Below, piece by piece: positions 34,147 to 41,745 of a DNA stretch of 64,000 bases; position 1 is the stretch's first letter, and every line of letters begins with the position of its first letter. The translations under genes were made by a program, and so were the position numbers. Below the pieces are notes generated by a model. The model was not told the DNA's origin. It saw nothing but the letters and a program-made list of their open reading frames with translations, and did no database searches. Source of the stretch: Pseudomonas asiatica (GTDB lineage: Bacteria; Pseudomonadota; Gammaproteobacteria; Pseudomonadales; Pseudomonadaceae); contig NZ_BLJF01000001.1 in assembly GCF_009932335.1 (NCBI RefSeq), positions 2,666,001-2,730,000 of the forward strand. The letters are read 5' to 3'.

Positions 34147-35106
34147 TTGGGTTGTGGGTACACCTGGTATGTGTGGGAAGGCGACACGCTGGCATTCGAG
34201 TGCCGGGACCGGGAAGGCAAAGGCCACACCACTCACTATGTTTTCGAGCCCGGGACCTTTGTGCCGGTGGCACAGGCGGTGTCCAACCATGTCGTCGAGT
34301 TGTTGCGCCAGCCGGTGTATGTGTTCCCGTATGACATCGACAAGGATCCGGTGTGGCTGCATAAGCCGATGCCGAAAGCGTTTGATGCAATGGCTTGGTA
34401 CCAGTGCGATCAGCTAGGGACGCCGATGGAGTTGACCGGTGAAGATGGGGAGATTGCCTGGAGCGGGAGGTACAAGGCCTGGGGTTTGGCGGAGGAGCAG
34501 CGGAGTGACGGGGCGAAGTGGGCGGAGATTCGTAATCCGCTACGCTTTCAGGGGCAGTATTGGGATGTTGAGACGGGGCTGCATTATAACCGGTATCGGT
34601 ATTACGCACCTGAAATTGGTCGTTTTATTGTTAGAGATCCCATTAGTTTTATTGGCGGACTAAACACTTACGCATATGCCTCAAACCCTATCGAATGGAT
34701 AGATCCGTTTGGCTTGGCAGGCAACAGAGCAAACAGACGCGCTGGAGCTATACTTCAAGAGATTGATAGTAAAGGAGGAGGACACGCTAATTCTCGACAC
34801 GGCGCAGGAACTACATTGGCTCAACAAGAGCATCGAGCGCTCACAGGCATACCACCTGATTGCCCCTGTATCAAAAACCCAAAACCGACAGACTCGACAC
34901 GTTTCTTGAGCAACATTGATCAACTGGATGCAATACAACGCGGCAACGCCAAGATGAATTCTACTGGAAGCAACAGCACCATGCTAAATATGAATCGCAT
35001 TATTGGCGAGGGTTACCGTGCGGGTGGCGGTAATCGTGAAGAGACCTCAAGAGCCGTCATAGTTCGCAAAAACAACCAACTACTAACAGCGTACCCAAAA
35101 CTCTAA
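34147..35106 (+). pseudogene. 5'-truncated rhs gene: Rhs core end plus C-terminal toxin tip
   Basis: 319 codons from a TTG; the first part is the end of an Rhs shell: VWEGDTLAFECRDREGKGHT, LRFQGQYWDVETGLHYNRYR, YYAPEIGRFIVRDPISFIGG, and the pretoxin signature WIDPFGLAG (about 185-193). The variable tip is about 125 residues with GGGHANSRHGAGTTLAQQE, STRFLSNIDQLDAIQRG and a C-terminal NQLLTAYPKL. The His/Arg cluster and final TAYP strand recall small RNase-type (BECR) toxins, but I cannot assign a family. The thousands of upstream codons of a full rhs are missing; the junction abuts the broken end of tssM. The tip is coupled to the next gene by TAATG. AT content rises abruptly at the tip. Confidence 0.85.
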
Positions 35107-35495
35107 TGAAAATCGCAAACATAAACTACATTCACTATTTGTATTATCCACTAATCTCGATGACAGACGAGGAAATTAGCAACTTCGAAATAAATAACAA
35201 GAAAGACAGGACTAGACTCTTTCAACTAATGAGTACACTATTGAAAACATTTGGACCAAATGCCGCTAAAAATATTTCAGATTGCCTCGAGCACGTAATC
35301 TCTATGCGGAGCTACGAAGATTACTGGCGAGATCTAATACCGCACGAAATACCTTTAGATGAAGTAGACAACAAGGAGGAATACATAAACGAGCTATTTT
35401 TTGCGCTTTTCCAGCGCACACCATCATTCCAAAAAGGTAGAAGCATAACGATCTCGCAACAAATACCACCTCAAGGCTTGAATACGAACGAATAG
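35106..35495 (+). CDS. putative immunity protein for the adjacent Rhs toxin tip
   Basis: 129-residue cytoplasmic protein of unknown family: MKIANINYIHYLYYPLISMT at the start, then mostly charged alpha-helical sequence (KKDRTRLFQLMSTLLKTFGP, NISDCLEHVISMRSYEDYWR). The ATG shares its first base with the toxin's stop (TAATG). This toxin-immunity coupling is the main reason for the call. Like the toxin tip it is AT-rich relative to the chromosome. There is no signal peptide, consistent with neutralising a cytoplasmic nuclease. Function is inferred from position only. Confidence 0.65.
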   Translation: MKIANINYIHYLYYPLISMTDEEISNFEINNKKDRTRLFQLMSTLLKTFGPNAAKNISDCLEHVISMRSYEDYWRDLIPHEIPLDEVDNKEEYINELFFALFQRTPSFQKGRSITISQQIPPQGLNTNE

Positions 35496-35570
35496 AGGCC
35501 TATCACTCGTTCATATAAACAATCACTAGCAGTTTGAAATTGCGGTCGCCATCGATGCGGCGGGTGGACT

Positions 35571-35668
35571 GGTTTGGCGGTGGAGCAGCGGAGTGACGGG
35601 GCGAAGTGGGCGGAGATTCGTAATCCGCTACGCTTTCAAGGGCAGTATTTTGATATTGGGACCGCGCT
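35571..35668 (+). pseudogene. second Rhs core fragment
   Basis: 35571-35648 matches 34483-34560 of the first rhs piece at 76 of 78 positions (GGTTTGGCGG...GGGCAGTAT). It continues with a diverged GLHY-type region (GACCGCGCTGCACTATGGG) before the sequence jumps to a DPLGL pretoxin motif. It is an internal remnant of another rhs copy or tip exchange. No start and no intact reading frame. Confidence 0.88.
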
Positions 35669-35677
35669 GCACTATGG

Positions 35678-36028
35678 GTAGACCCTCTAGGCCTTTCCGC
35701 TGTATCCGACCTACCAAAAATGAAAGGGCACAGTGTAGTCAAAGCCGGTTCAAAACTAACTCAAGCTAGCTTCTTGAGGACGAAAGATAATGGCATTAAT
35801 GAGACCTGGAGACACCTTGACGGCTCGGAAGTTAGAATCCATAAATATGAAAACAAATGTCCATGCGCTTATGAATCTGGAAATAACGCACACATTCACA
35901 AAGAAGATCTTGGGGGCAACCAACTTAATGACCATGGGTTCACCTCCCCAGACCCGAATCAGCCCTATTTCGGCATATGCAACCCAGCAGACCTACCAAT
36001 TGTACGAGGAAGGCCACACGGATCATGA
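35678..36028 (+). pseudogene. displaced Rhs toxin tip (pretoxin motif plus about 100-residue toxin domain)
   Basis: In one frame from 35678 the sequence reads VDPLGLSAVSDLPK and then the tip MKGHSVVKAGSKLTQASFLR, WRHLDGSEVRIHKYENKCPC, SGNNAHIHKEDLGGNQLNDH, and GICNPADLPIVRGRPHGS. The DPLGL signature directly upstream identifies it as an Rhs C-terminal toxin whose core was deleted: the preceding YD-repeat piece joins it out of frame. The His/Asn-rich middle and RNP/RGRPHG-like end match a recurrent polymorphic-toxin domain I recognise by pattern but cannot name. Its stop overlaps the start of the next gene (ATGA at 36025-36028). A stand-alone start at ATG 35720 would give 102 residues. Confidence 0.7.
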
Positions 36029-36351
36029 GCTACGAATACAAACTTGTTTTTGAAGAACCTAAAACATTGCAGAATTTATTTGACAAACTGTTAGAGAGCG
36101 GAGCATGCACCAAAAGAAGCGATTACGAGATTCATATAAAAGACCCTAAATTCAACTCGATTGGCAGCTATGATGCGAGACTCCAAAAATGCGACGACAC
36201 ACGTGCATGGTTAGAGATTTTGTTCCCCACCCCCTATTTATATGGCTTATTTTCAACATTTTTGTCCGATGCGAAATTTAGGTGCCTTGAGGATGGAGAC
36301 GAAGACGATGAAGTCTCGTTGAAACAGGCCTTTCGCGTAAGAAACATCTGA
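36025..36351 (+). CDS. putative immunity protein of the second toxin tip
   Basis: 108-residue acidic protein: MSYEYKLVFEEPKTLQNLFD, DYEIHIKDPKFNSIGSYDAR, WLEILFPTPYLYGLFSTFLS and LEDGDEDDEVSLKQAF. Start ATG at 36025 overlaps the toxin-tip stop by four bases, the coupling expected of an immunity gene. No signal peptide or TM. No family recognised; acidic surface would suit binding of a basic nuclease, by inference. Confidence 0.65.
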   Translation: MSYEYKLVFEEPKTLQNLFDKLLESGACTKRSDYEIHIKDPKFNSIGSYDARLQKCDDTRAWLEILFPTPYLYGLFSTFLSDAKFRCLEDGDEDDEVSLKQAFRVRNI

Positions 36352-36421
36352 TGAATACGTAGAGCGTTTCCTTTCAAAGCCGGGCGATTGATTATGGGAA
36401 CCGGCTTCGACAAGCAGGTCA

Positions 36422-36537
36422 CCGATCCTCTACGATCAAAGCAGCAACCAGCCCACCCTTCGTATCGATGGCGACCGCATCACCCGCTTCGAATTCGACG
36501 CCATGGGTTGCCTGGTGAAAAGCCATGGCGACCAGTT
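36422..36537 (+). pseudogene. third Rhs core fragment
   Basis: Reads in frame LYDQSSNQPTLRIDGDRITR followed by FEFDAMGCLVKSHGD: the YD-repeat pattern of an Rhs core (G-D-R-I-T-x-F-x-F-D-A-x-G-x-L). It is GC-rich compared with the genes on both sides and has neither start nor continuation. It then runs into AT-rich sequence leading to the next gene. Confidence 0.75.
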
Positions 36538-36563
36538 AAACGATCACGGATGGAGCATTAAAA

Positions 36564-37079
36564 ATGAACATACGAAAAACGTTTGATACTTTAGTAGAGA
36601 ATGAGCCTTACATTGATCTCGATGTATTTCTGGATACTTACGAAACATTCGAAGAATTCCCACTGATCTCAAGATACATAAAACTAGTAAAGCTAGGGGC
36701 TGACTTAAAGGAAATCGAAGCCTCAAACATCCTTATAAGCACAGCATTCTTTGTACTCAACTCTGCATTACTACATATGCGAAACAAAGGCTACGACCTC
36801 AGGGAGCGCTTTCTGGCTATCTCCTACACGAACTTTGACTTTTCAAGCAGAACCGAACCTCCAATACCTAATTTTTTTGTTAACTCAAACTCCACAATGG
36901 ATGACTTTTCAAATAAATTTAAGTCAAAACAAAAATCAGACGCATCATTGGAAACAAAATTGGTTCAAGGGCAGTTCGAGTCATGTGGACTTAGCCCGTT
37001 ATTCACATTTTATGAAAGCCGTTTTTTTGATCCTACCTGCAATGAGGACATTGTCAGAGTTTATGCGATTCTAAATTAA
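36564..37079 (+). CDS. orphan small protein, immunity candidate
   Basis: 171-residue AT-rich gene of unknown family. The start MNIRKTFDTLVENEPYIDLD follows an Rhs core remnant by about 27 bp. The middle is hydrophobic-aromatic (NILISTAFFVLNSALLHMRN) but too polar overall for a clear TM. The end reads LSPLFTFYESRFFDPTCNED. No toxin domain precedes it, so if it is an immunity gene its toxin tip has been lost. Call by context only. Confidence 0.5.
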   Translation: MNIRKTFDTLVENEPYIDLDVFLDTYETFEEFPLISRYIKLVKLGADLKEIEASNILISTAFFVLNSALLHMRNKGYDLRERFLAISYTNFDFSSRTEPPIPNFFVNSNSTMDDFSNKFKSKQKSDASLETKLVQGQFESCGLSPLFTFYESRFFDPTCNEDIVRVYAILN

Positions 37080-37124
37080 CACCTTAAACAGGCCTCACCT
37101 CACTTCGACGATGGAAACACCACC

Positions 37125-37766
37125 ATGACAACTAAAAAAGAATTTGACATCGCTACAAATGTTTTTCTTGAAAATGAAATTTTCAATTTAAAAGCAGACC
37201 AAACACGCTCCAACATTGTATTGTCCGGGGCACTCTCACTCCATCATCTAACACCTCTAACGCTGGCTCACGCCACAGCAATGAAAAAACTTTACAAGCG
37301 GATAATTGAGACATGCCCCGCACACGAAGCTTGGTTGTTAGCAAGTAACGGAGGAATGGTGAAGTCCAACAAAATAATTGAATACTATGGACTTTGGAAA
37401 GGGTTGCAAAAAAACGGAGTCAGTATCCCATCGGGAATACGCTCCGAGGAGTTTCAATTACGCGAAGATGATAACGTCCAATTTTTTGGATCTGTACAAA
37501 TCTTCAATCCTGACTTTTCTAAAATCGCACACATATTACAACTTAGACCAAAGTTCCACCTATTAATATCAGACAACAGAGAAACCATAAAAAATCTTCT
37601 TGAACGTGGATGGAAATACAATAGCCATAGGAACCCACTTGAATTATTGCCTACAAGCGAGAATAGCACAAATATTCTTATACTTCCTGTCGGAGAGTTT
37701 GATGACCCTGAAGGAGGTGCAATCGCCTTGGGCAACCCGGAACTCATAAATAAAATATTCAGTTAA
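37125..37766 (+). CDS. orphan protein of 213 residues, immunity candidate or accessory
   Basis: Starts MTTKKEFDIATNVFLENEIF and contains LHHLTPLTLAHATAMKKLYK, NPDFSKIAHILQLRPKFHLL and LILPVGEFDDPEGGAIALGN. No known motif or signal peptide. Larger than the neighbouring small genes. It lies 45 bp after the 171-residue gene on the same strand with similar base composition, so both probably came together. I cannot assign a function. Confidence 0.5.
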   Translation: MTTKKEFDIATNVFLENEIFNLKADQTRSNIVLSGALSLHHLTPLTLAHATAMKKLYKRIIETCPAHEAWLLASNGGMVKSNKIIEYYGLWKGLQKNGVSIPSGIRSEEFQLREDDNVQFFGSVQIFNPDFSKIAHILQLRPKFHLLISDNRETIKNLLERGWKYNSHRNPLELLPTSENSTNILILPVGEFDDPEGGAIALGNPELINKIFS

Positions 37767-37887
37767 ATTCGCGAACAATCGAGTTGCCACCTAGATAAAG
37801 CTCACTGGTAGGCAGGAACGGGTAAGCACGAGCACCCACGTATTCAGCATGAAAAGGCAAAGCACTTTATGCAAAGGAGTGCCACCA

Positions 37888-38325
37888 ATGAAAGTCGATA
37901 ACTATAAAAAAGAATTGCTTTACAGAAAAGCACAGAAAAGTAAGCACCTAGATAAGTTCAGGTCAAAAATGGAGAACCTGATCTCAAACGCAAAAAATTG
38001 CACCACGCAACTAGATCTACAAGAAACTGACAAGTTGATCCGAGCAATCGGGGCAACACACTGGCCTTCATCTACCAATGAAGACTTCTCCTCCACCGCC
38101 GATTTCTTTAACCACATCAAAAATGAATTACTCCAACAAGAATGCTACATACTAATTGATGACGACTGGAGATATTGCGGAGCAATACTTACAAAAAACA
38201 ATTGTGAATTAAATATAAAATACAGCTTTGACGAGAACCACAGTGATGAAATTAGATTTATCTCTGCTGATCTCTCCATCTTTGCCTCAATAGACTACAT
38301 ACATAACCACTACCCCCCACTATGA
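37888..38325 (+). CDS. orphan small protein, immunity candidate
   Basis: 145 residues from the ATG at 37888, chosen because AAAGGAG lies eight bases upstream; an earlier in-frame ATG (37849) lacks such a site. Lysine-rich helical N-terminus (MKVDNYKKELLYRKAQKSKH), then FFNHIKNELLQQECYILIDD and DWRYCGAILTKNNCELNIKY, ending IDYIHNHYPPL. Pattern and size resemble cytoplasmic immunity proteins in Rhs/CDI loci, but no family is recognised. No toxin gene upstream. Confidence 0.5.
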   Translation: MKVDNYKKELLYRKAQKSKHLDKFRSKMENLISNAKNCTTQLDLQETDKLIRAIGATHWPSSTNEDFSSTADFFNHIKNELLQQECYILIDDDWRYCGAILTKNNCELNIKYSFDENHSDEIRFISADLSIFASIDYIHNHYPPL

Positions 38326-38472
38326 GTATTTAATTAAACGGCGCTAAGGTAGATCAGTTGACGACACCGATAGAGGTCACACACGACTTTGAAGAAATTA
38401 CCTGAGGCGGAAACTTCAGAAGCGAGCAACCATGATTGCATTCGAATTTACACGCACAGATGAATATTCAAA

Positions 38473-38823
38473 ATGCACGTAGAACACAAACTAATCATTA
38501 AAAAATTACACGATATCACCGACCTGCTTGCATCGGCGGACTATGAGTCATTATCAAACATGTGCAATGGAGTCAGACTCAATGCTGAAGAAATAGAACA
38601 TGCCATTGAAGAATACGGAGAAACACTGATACCAGTACCCTGGAGCGAATTAACATCTGCAATTATTATAGAAATTATAAACTCAATACCTAAGGCATGG
38701 TCCGTCACCTGCCCTCTATGGTCTAAAGCCGAAGGCAAATCGGACCTTACGTTAGAGCTCACAATGATCGCTACTCCATCCGGAGAGTTGACCGTAGAGC
38801 TCGACAATATACATGTACTTTGA
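38473..38823 (+). CDS. small acidic protein of an immunity-locus family
   Basis: 116 residues: LNAEEIEHAIEEYGETLIPV, WSVTCPLWSKAEGKSDLTLE and ELTVELDNIHVL. The combination of an EIE..I.EYG helix with a later PLW...EG.SDLTLE strand pair is a pattern I have seen in a small-protein family (DUF7668-like) common beside Rhs and CDI toxin genes. The family name is from memory and should be verified. No signal peptide; its 5' side has no toxin remnant within 150 bp. Confidence 0.55.
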   Translation: MHVEHKLIIKKLHDITDLLASADYESLSNMCNGVRLNAEEIEHAIEEYGETLIPVPWSELTSAIIIEIINSIPKAWSVTCPLWSKAEGKSDLTLELTMIATPSGELTVELDNIHVL

Positions 38824-38937
38824 CAAGCATCAAACGGCTTTGCTTCTCGCGATCGCCGGATAGTACTTAGAGAATACGAGATAGTACTGATCTTTAAAAA
38901 CTCACACATTGGCTAATAAAGTTTGAAAAACAAGGCA

Positions 38938-39034
38938 CATTACACCTACAACAGCGATAACCTGCCCATCGCTATCATCGATGCCAACGGTGGCTCACCT
39001 GATATGTGTGGGAAGGCGACACGCCGGCATTCGA
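38938..39034 (+). pseudogene. fourth Rhs core fragment, internally deleted
   Basis: Reads YTYNSDNLPIAIIDANGG (YD-repeat style) and then shifts frame into YVWEGDTPAFE. 39003-39034 equals 34168-34199 of the first rhs piece at 31 of 32 positions. The two halves belong to separated parts of a normal rhs, so an internal deletion has joined them. Ends before the next small gene. Confidence 0.8.
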
Positions 39035-39084
39035 AAACCTAGTACCTAAACAGGGCCCTCTAAAAATTATCAGAGAACCATAAA

Positions 39085-39447
39085 ATGACGAAAGATCCAC
39101 TAATTTGGGGCACCATCAAATCTGAAGTTCAACGGTATCAGACCTTCAATGAACACAATGAGCTTGTCCCGGACCTGCCAAGCCAAGAAATAGCCATACG
39201 ACTTTTAACGACCCTGCGGCTCTTCTTTCTAGAGGAAGGCCTACTAACTAAAACCATACTCGACCAGGAAAACAAATTTATCGACACCGAACTTCGAATG
39301 AGTGACTTCACGCAAGAAGGGATAGAACTCATAAAGTCAAAAGTTTCTTCTTGGGTGAGTTCACAGAGCGCAAGAAAAAACCCGCCAGACTTAAGAGCAC
39401 TGCAAAAACACTTGAAGGAAATTAGATCAAGAAATAATCCGACCTGA
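39085..39447 (+). CDS. orphan small protein, immunity candidate
   Basis: 120 residues: MTKDPLIWGTIKSEVQRYQT, LPSQEIAIRLLTTLRLFFLE, DTELRMSDFTQEGIELIKSK and a basic C-terminus (RALQKHLKEIRSRNNPT). Predominantly helical, cytoplasmic. The start is about 50 bp after an Rhs remnant, the place where a tip/immunity pair would stand, but no tip sequence remains. Family not recognised. Confidence 0.5.
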   Translation: MTKDPLIWGTIKSEVQRYQTFNEHNELVPDLPSQEIAIRLLTTLRLFFLEEGLLTKTILDQENKFIDTELRMSDFTQEGIELIKSKVSSWVSSQSARKNPPDLRALQKHLKEIRSRNNPT

Positions 39448-39460
39448 TGGTGCAACCATC

Positions 39461-39612
39461 ATGAATAGAGCTGAAATTCTTGCCACGCTAGAAAACAAAT
39501 CATCCTCGTTGACCTGTACGGTGCCCAGACAGGTCTACCATTGATACTTCTAGATAAGGCAATGCAGATATTGGAACAAAACGCAATTTCTTTGCCAGCA
39601 CTGACTAAGTAA
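39461..39612 (+). pseudogene. frameshifted remnant of a small gene
   Basis: An ATG at 39461 opens MNRAEILATLENK and the sequence continues, after a one-base shift near 39500, as ILVDLYGAQTGLPLILLDKA then MQILEQNAISLPALTK to a stop at 39610-39612. The two parts are in different frames yet both look like coding sequence, so this is probably a broken gene of about 50 codons. The rest of the 39448-39778 gap shows nothing recognisable. Confidence 0.4.
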
Positions 39613-39778
39613 TACAAAGGATTGCTACGGCAACACTCTACTCTGCCAGAAGTAACTGCCTCTACATCTTTATCTCCGAAATTGCAAGAGAGTTGTACAT
39701 CCAAATCAACCGCTCAAAAATCTTACGACCGTGTCGACATCGAGATTAGATCAGACAAGGCTTACACGGAGCAATGAA

Positions 39779-40138
39779 ATGTACACAGACTATCTAACAA
39801 ACCCAGAAAGCTACAAGCAACTAGAAGAGTATTTTTTTGAAATTTTCAACAACGAACTTCAGAAGCGGCGCTCTATAGCCAAAGACTTTACGAGCCCTCA
39901 TTACAGCGCTCATTTTGCCGACGGCACTCCATTCATGGATGCAAATCCGATATTTTCAGCAAAGAACACAAGAACAGGAAACATCTTGATAGTTGTCATC
40001 ACTGAAGATGTCAGCGAATACGCTATAAACCACAACTCAATTGACGATTTCGAAGAGCTTTGTTTGGTCATGAAGATTTCAGATATCAGCCTAGCGCAGC
40101 AGGACATTTCCTCATGGATCGCCGAACAAAAAGAATGA
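39779..40138 (+). CDS. orphan small protein, immunity candidate
   Basis: 119 residues from ATG 39779 (GGAG ten bases upstream): MYTDYLTNPESYKQLEEYFF, KDFTSPHYSAHFADGTPFMD, SAKNTRTGNILIVVITEDVS and DISLAQQDISSWIAEQKE. Acidic, no signal peptide. A longer upstream in-frame start is possible but lacks a ribosome site. Composition and position as for the other orphan genes of the array; function not known. Confidence 0.5.
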   Translation: MYTDYLTNPESYKQLEEYFFEIFNNELQKRRSIAKDFTSPHYSAHFADGTPFMDANPIFSAKNTRTGNILIVVITEDVSEYAINHNSIDDFEELCLVMKISDISLAQQDISSWIAEQKE

Positions 40139-40311
40139 CAACCTCAAAAAACTAAAAACCTAACCAACGACAACTACACCGATATTTTTTTGCTCATTAA
40201 AAAATAACCTGAAACACTCTTCAGCAGGTGCCAAATTCATCCTGACGGAGTAAATATTTTCAGCGATAGAAACCTAGAAAAACTAGCGAGCGCATTAGGA
40301 GAAACTACGAA

Positions 40312-40674
40312 ATGCCCATAACGAAGCCGAATGCTATTAAAATCATGGACACTCAGAACATGTGCATTGGTAGCGCTGAGAACCCTGCTATAGCCGAGAA
40401 AGTCATTTCCGGGACATTTCTCCCAACTCAGCACTATAAAAAATATGAAAAATATTTTTCCGACCTAGAACAGACTGCAAATAAACTATTGCTTACACAC
40501 GCAGATCAATTAGAGCGGCAAATACAAGCACTCGCATTCTACGCAGCAACCTTGAGCAACAGAAAAATCAGCATTGAAAACCTGCAAATAATGGAAAATC
40601 AAATAGTATTCACCATTACCTATACAGAGGACGCCGAAGCCATTCAATACGCTGAATTTTTCTTAGTTCGATGA
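40312..40674 (+). CDS. orphan small protein, immunity candidate (last of the array)
   Basis: 120 residues with AGGAG upstream (40297-40301): MPITKPNAIKIMDTQNMCIG, FLPTQHYKKYEKYFSDLEQT, LERQIQALAFYAATLSNRKI and TYTEDAEAIQYAEFFLVR. Overall plan (aromatic helix, then ITEDV/TYTED strand and acidic end) is loosely like the preceding 119-residue protein. Relationship is a guess without alignment. The island's normal GC resumes directly after it. Confidence 0.5.
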   Translation: MPITKPNAIKIMDTQNMCIGSAENPAIAEKVISGTFLPTQHYKKYEKYFSDLEQTANKLLLTHADQLERQIQALAFYAATLSNRKISIENLQIMENQIVFTITYTEDAEAIQYAEFFLVR

Positions 40675-40690
40675 CCTAAGACCACCGGCC

Positions 40691-40750
40691 TGTAGGAGCA
40701 GCCTTGTGCTCTGCGCGACAGCGCAGCCCAAATGGGCTGGGCAATCTCCC
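40691..40750. repeat. scrambled copy of the composite intergenic repeat
   Basis: TGTAGGAGCAGCCTTGTGCT (arm of the 33-bp palindrome of the composite repeat) is joined directly to CTGCGCGACAGCGCAGCCCA and GGGCTGGGCAATCTCCC. The latter is the reverse complement of that repeat's first module. It shows that the modules move or recombine separately. Confidence 0.8.
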
Positions 40751-40795
40751 TCATTGCGCCCGACAGTTTCTCCCGCAGAGGCACGCACAAGCTTT

Positions 40796-41308
40796 CTAGG
40801 CTCTGTACGAAAAGAGATGTCGCAGACACCGCATGGAACAAGCCAGTGAGACCATGGCGGCATAGCTTTTCGCGAGCTTGTCGAAGCGCGTCACGATGCG
40901 GCGGTTCTCTTTCAGCCAGCCAAACATGCGCTCGATGATGTTGCGCTGTCGATATTTGGGCCGATCAAACAATCTGGGTAAGCCAGGCTTGGGTTTGCGC
41001 TTCATTGAGCGCATCGGGATGACGGGTTGCATGCGGTACTGGTCGCAGTAGCGGCGCAGCGCTTCGGCATCGTAGCCTTTGTCAGCAAGCAGCCATTTGC
41101 AGCGCTTGCGCGGACGACCTCGTTGGCTTGATGGAATGCTGACTTCGTCCAGCAGTGGCTGGGCGTAGCTGATGTCACTGGCTTGACCGCCAGAGAGAAG
41201 GAAGCGCAACGGTGTTCCGTTGGCGTCGCAGAGCATGTGGATCTTGGTTGTCAGGCCGCCGCGACTGCGGCCTAGAGCGTGATCGGCAGGCTCGTCAGGC
41301 CCCCTTTT
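40796..41308 (-). CDS. IS5-family transposase, OrfB part (made by -1 frameshift)
   Basis: The -1 frame is open from the A6-G5 run: PDEPADHALGRSRGGLTTKI, then MLCDANGTPLRFLLSGGQAS, the second Asp in WLLADKGYDAEALRR, and the catalytic Glu in RNIIERMFGWLKENRRI. With OrfA this gives a DDE catalytic triad. An internal ATG at 41236 could start a shorter product. Its stop TAG is completed by the flanking CTA target bases, outside the element proper, a feature known for elements of this group. Confidence 0.85.
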   Translation of the reverse strand, partial: KRGPDEPADHALGRSRGGLTTKIHMLCDANGTPLRFLLSGGQASDISYAQPLLDEVSIPSSQRGRPRKRCKWLLADKGYDAEALRRYCDQYRMQPVIPMRSMKRKPKPGLPRLFDRPKYRQRNIIERMFGWLKENRRIVTRFDKLAKSYAAMVSLACSMRCLRHLFSYRA

Positions 41309-41745
41309 TTCCCGGCGCCAGAAGAGGCTCGGGTTGCGCGTACAGCAGTTGAGTCGATCATCCAGGTTTGCAAATCGATCAAGCCTTGCTCATTCAATTT
41401 CAGGTGCAAGCGTTTGAGCATCTGATCGAACGTCCCCTGGTTTCGCCAGTCCCGGAACCGTTGATACACCGTTGACCACGGGCCAAATCGCTCCGGCATA
41501 TCTCGCCACGCAGCACCCGAGCAGAGCACCCAGAGCACGCCATCGAGCATCAGCCGATCACTCAGGCGGGGCCGCCCCCGACCATGGGTTTCAGTGAAGA
41601 GATCGGCAACCAAAGCCCAAGCCTCATCCGAGAGTTCGTAACGCTTAGCCATCACAGAATTCCTTTCCGTAGATGGCGGATGACTCTACAAAATCTCAGC
41701 GTTCAAGGGGCAGCGATCGGGTTTCTCGGGATTTCGTACAGAGCC
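40799..41745 (-). mobile_element. IS5-family insertion sequence (IS427-like group), 947 bp
   Basis: Ends carry a 14-bp terminal inverted repeat GGCTCTGTACGAAA (left 40799-40812; complement TTTCGTACAGAGCC ending at 41745). TA duplicates flank it (40797-40798 and 41746-41747), giving C-TA-IS-TA-G, i.e. insertion into a CTAG site. Two overlapping minus-strand reading frames encode the transposase. Structure appears intact, so it may be active. Confidence 0.9.
41272..41655 (-). CDS. IS5-family transposase, OrfA
   Basis: 127 residues: MAKRYELSDEAWALVADLFT, GRGRPRLSDRLMLDGVLWVL, GAAWRDMPERFGPWSTVYQR and MIDSTAVRATRASSGAGKKG, which holds the first catalytic Asp (DST). The reading frame passes an A6-G5 run (complement of 41300-41310) where a -1 shift would fuse it with OrfB to give the complete DDE transposase. 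Without the shift it ends after LTSLPITL. Confidence 0.88.
   Translation of the reverse strand: MMAKRYELSDEAWALVADLFTETHGRGRPRLSDRLMLDGVLWVLCSGAAWRDMPERFGPWSTVYQRFRDWRNQGTFDQMLKRLHLKLNEQGLIDLQTWMIDSTAVRATRASSGAGKKGGLTSLPITL

Noticed and set aside
36510..36555. Shared GDQLNDHG/GNQLNDHG string between the third Rhs fragment and the second toxin tip as a deliberate recombination site
   Set aside because: Only a handful of residues and differing codons; could be chance, so not claimed.
34147..41745. Prophage or integrative element with tRNA attachment site
   Set aside because: No integrase, phage structural genes or tRNA gene seen; the T6SS/Rhs content and one IS explain the region.
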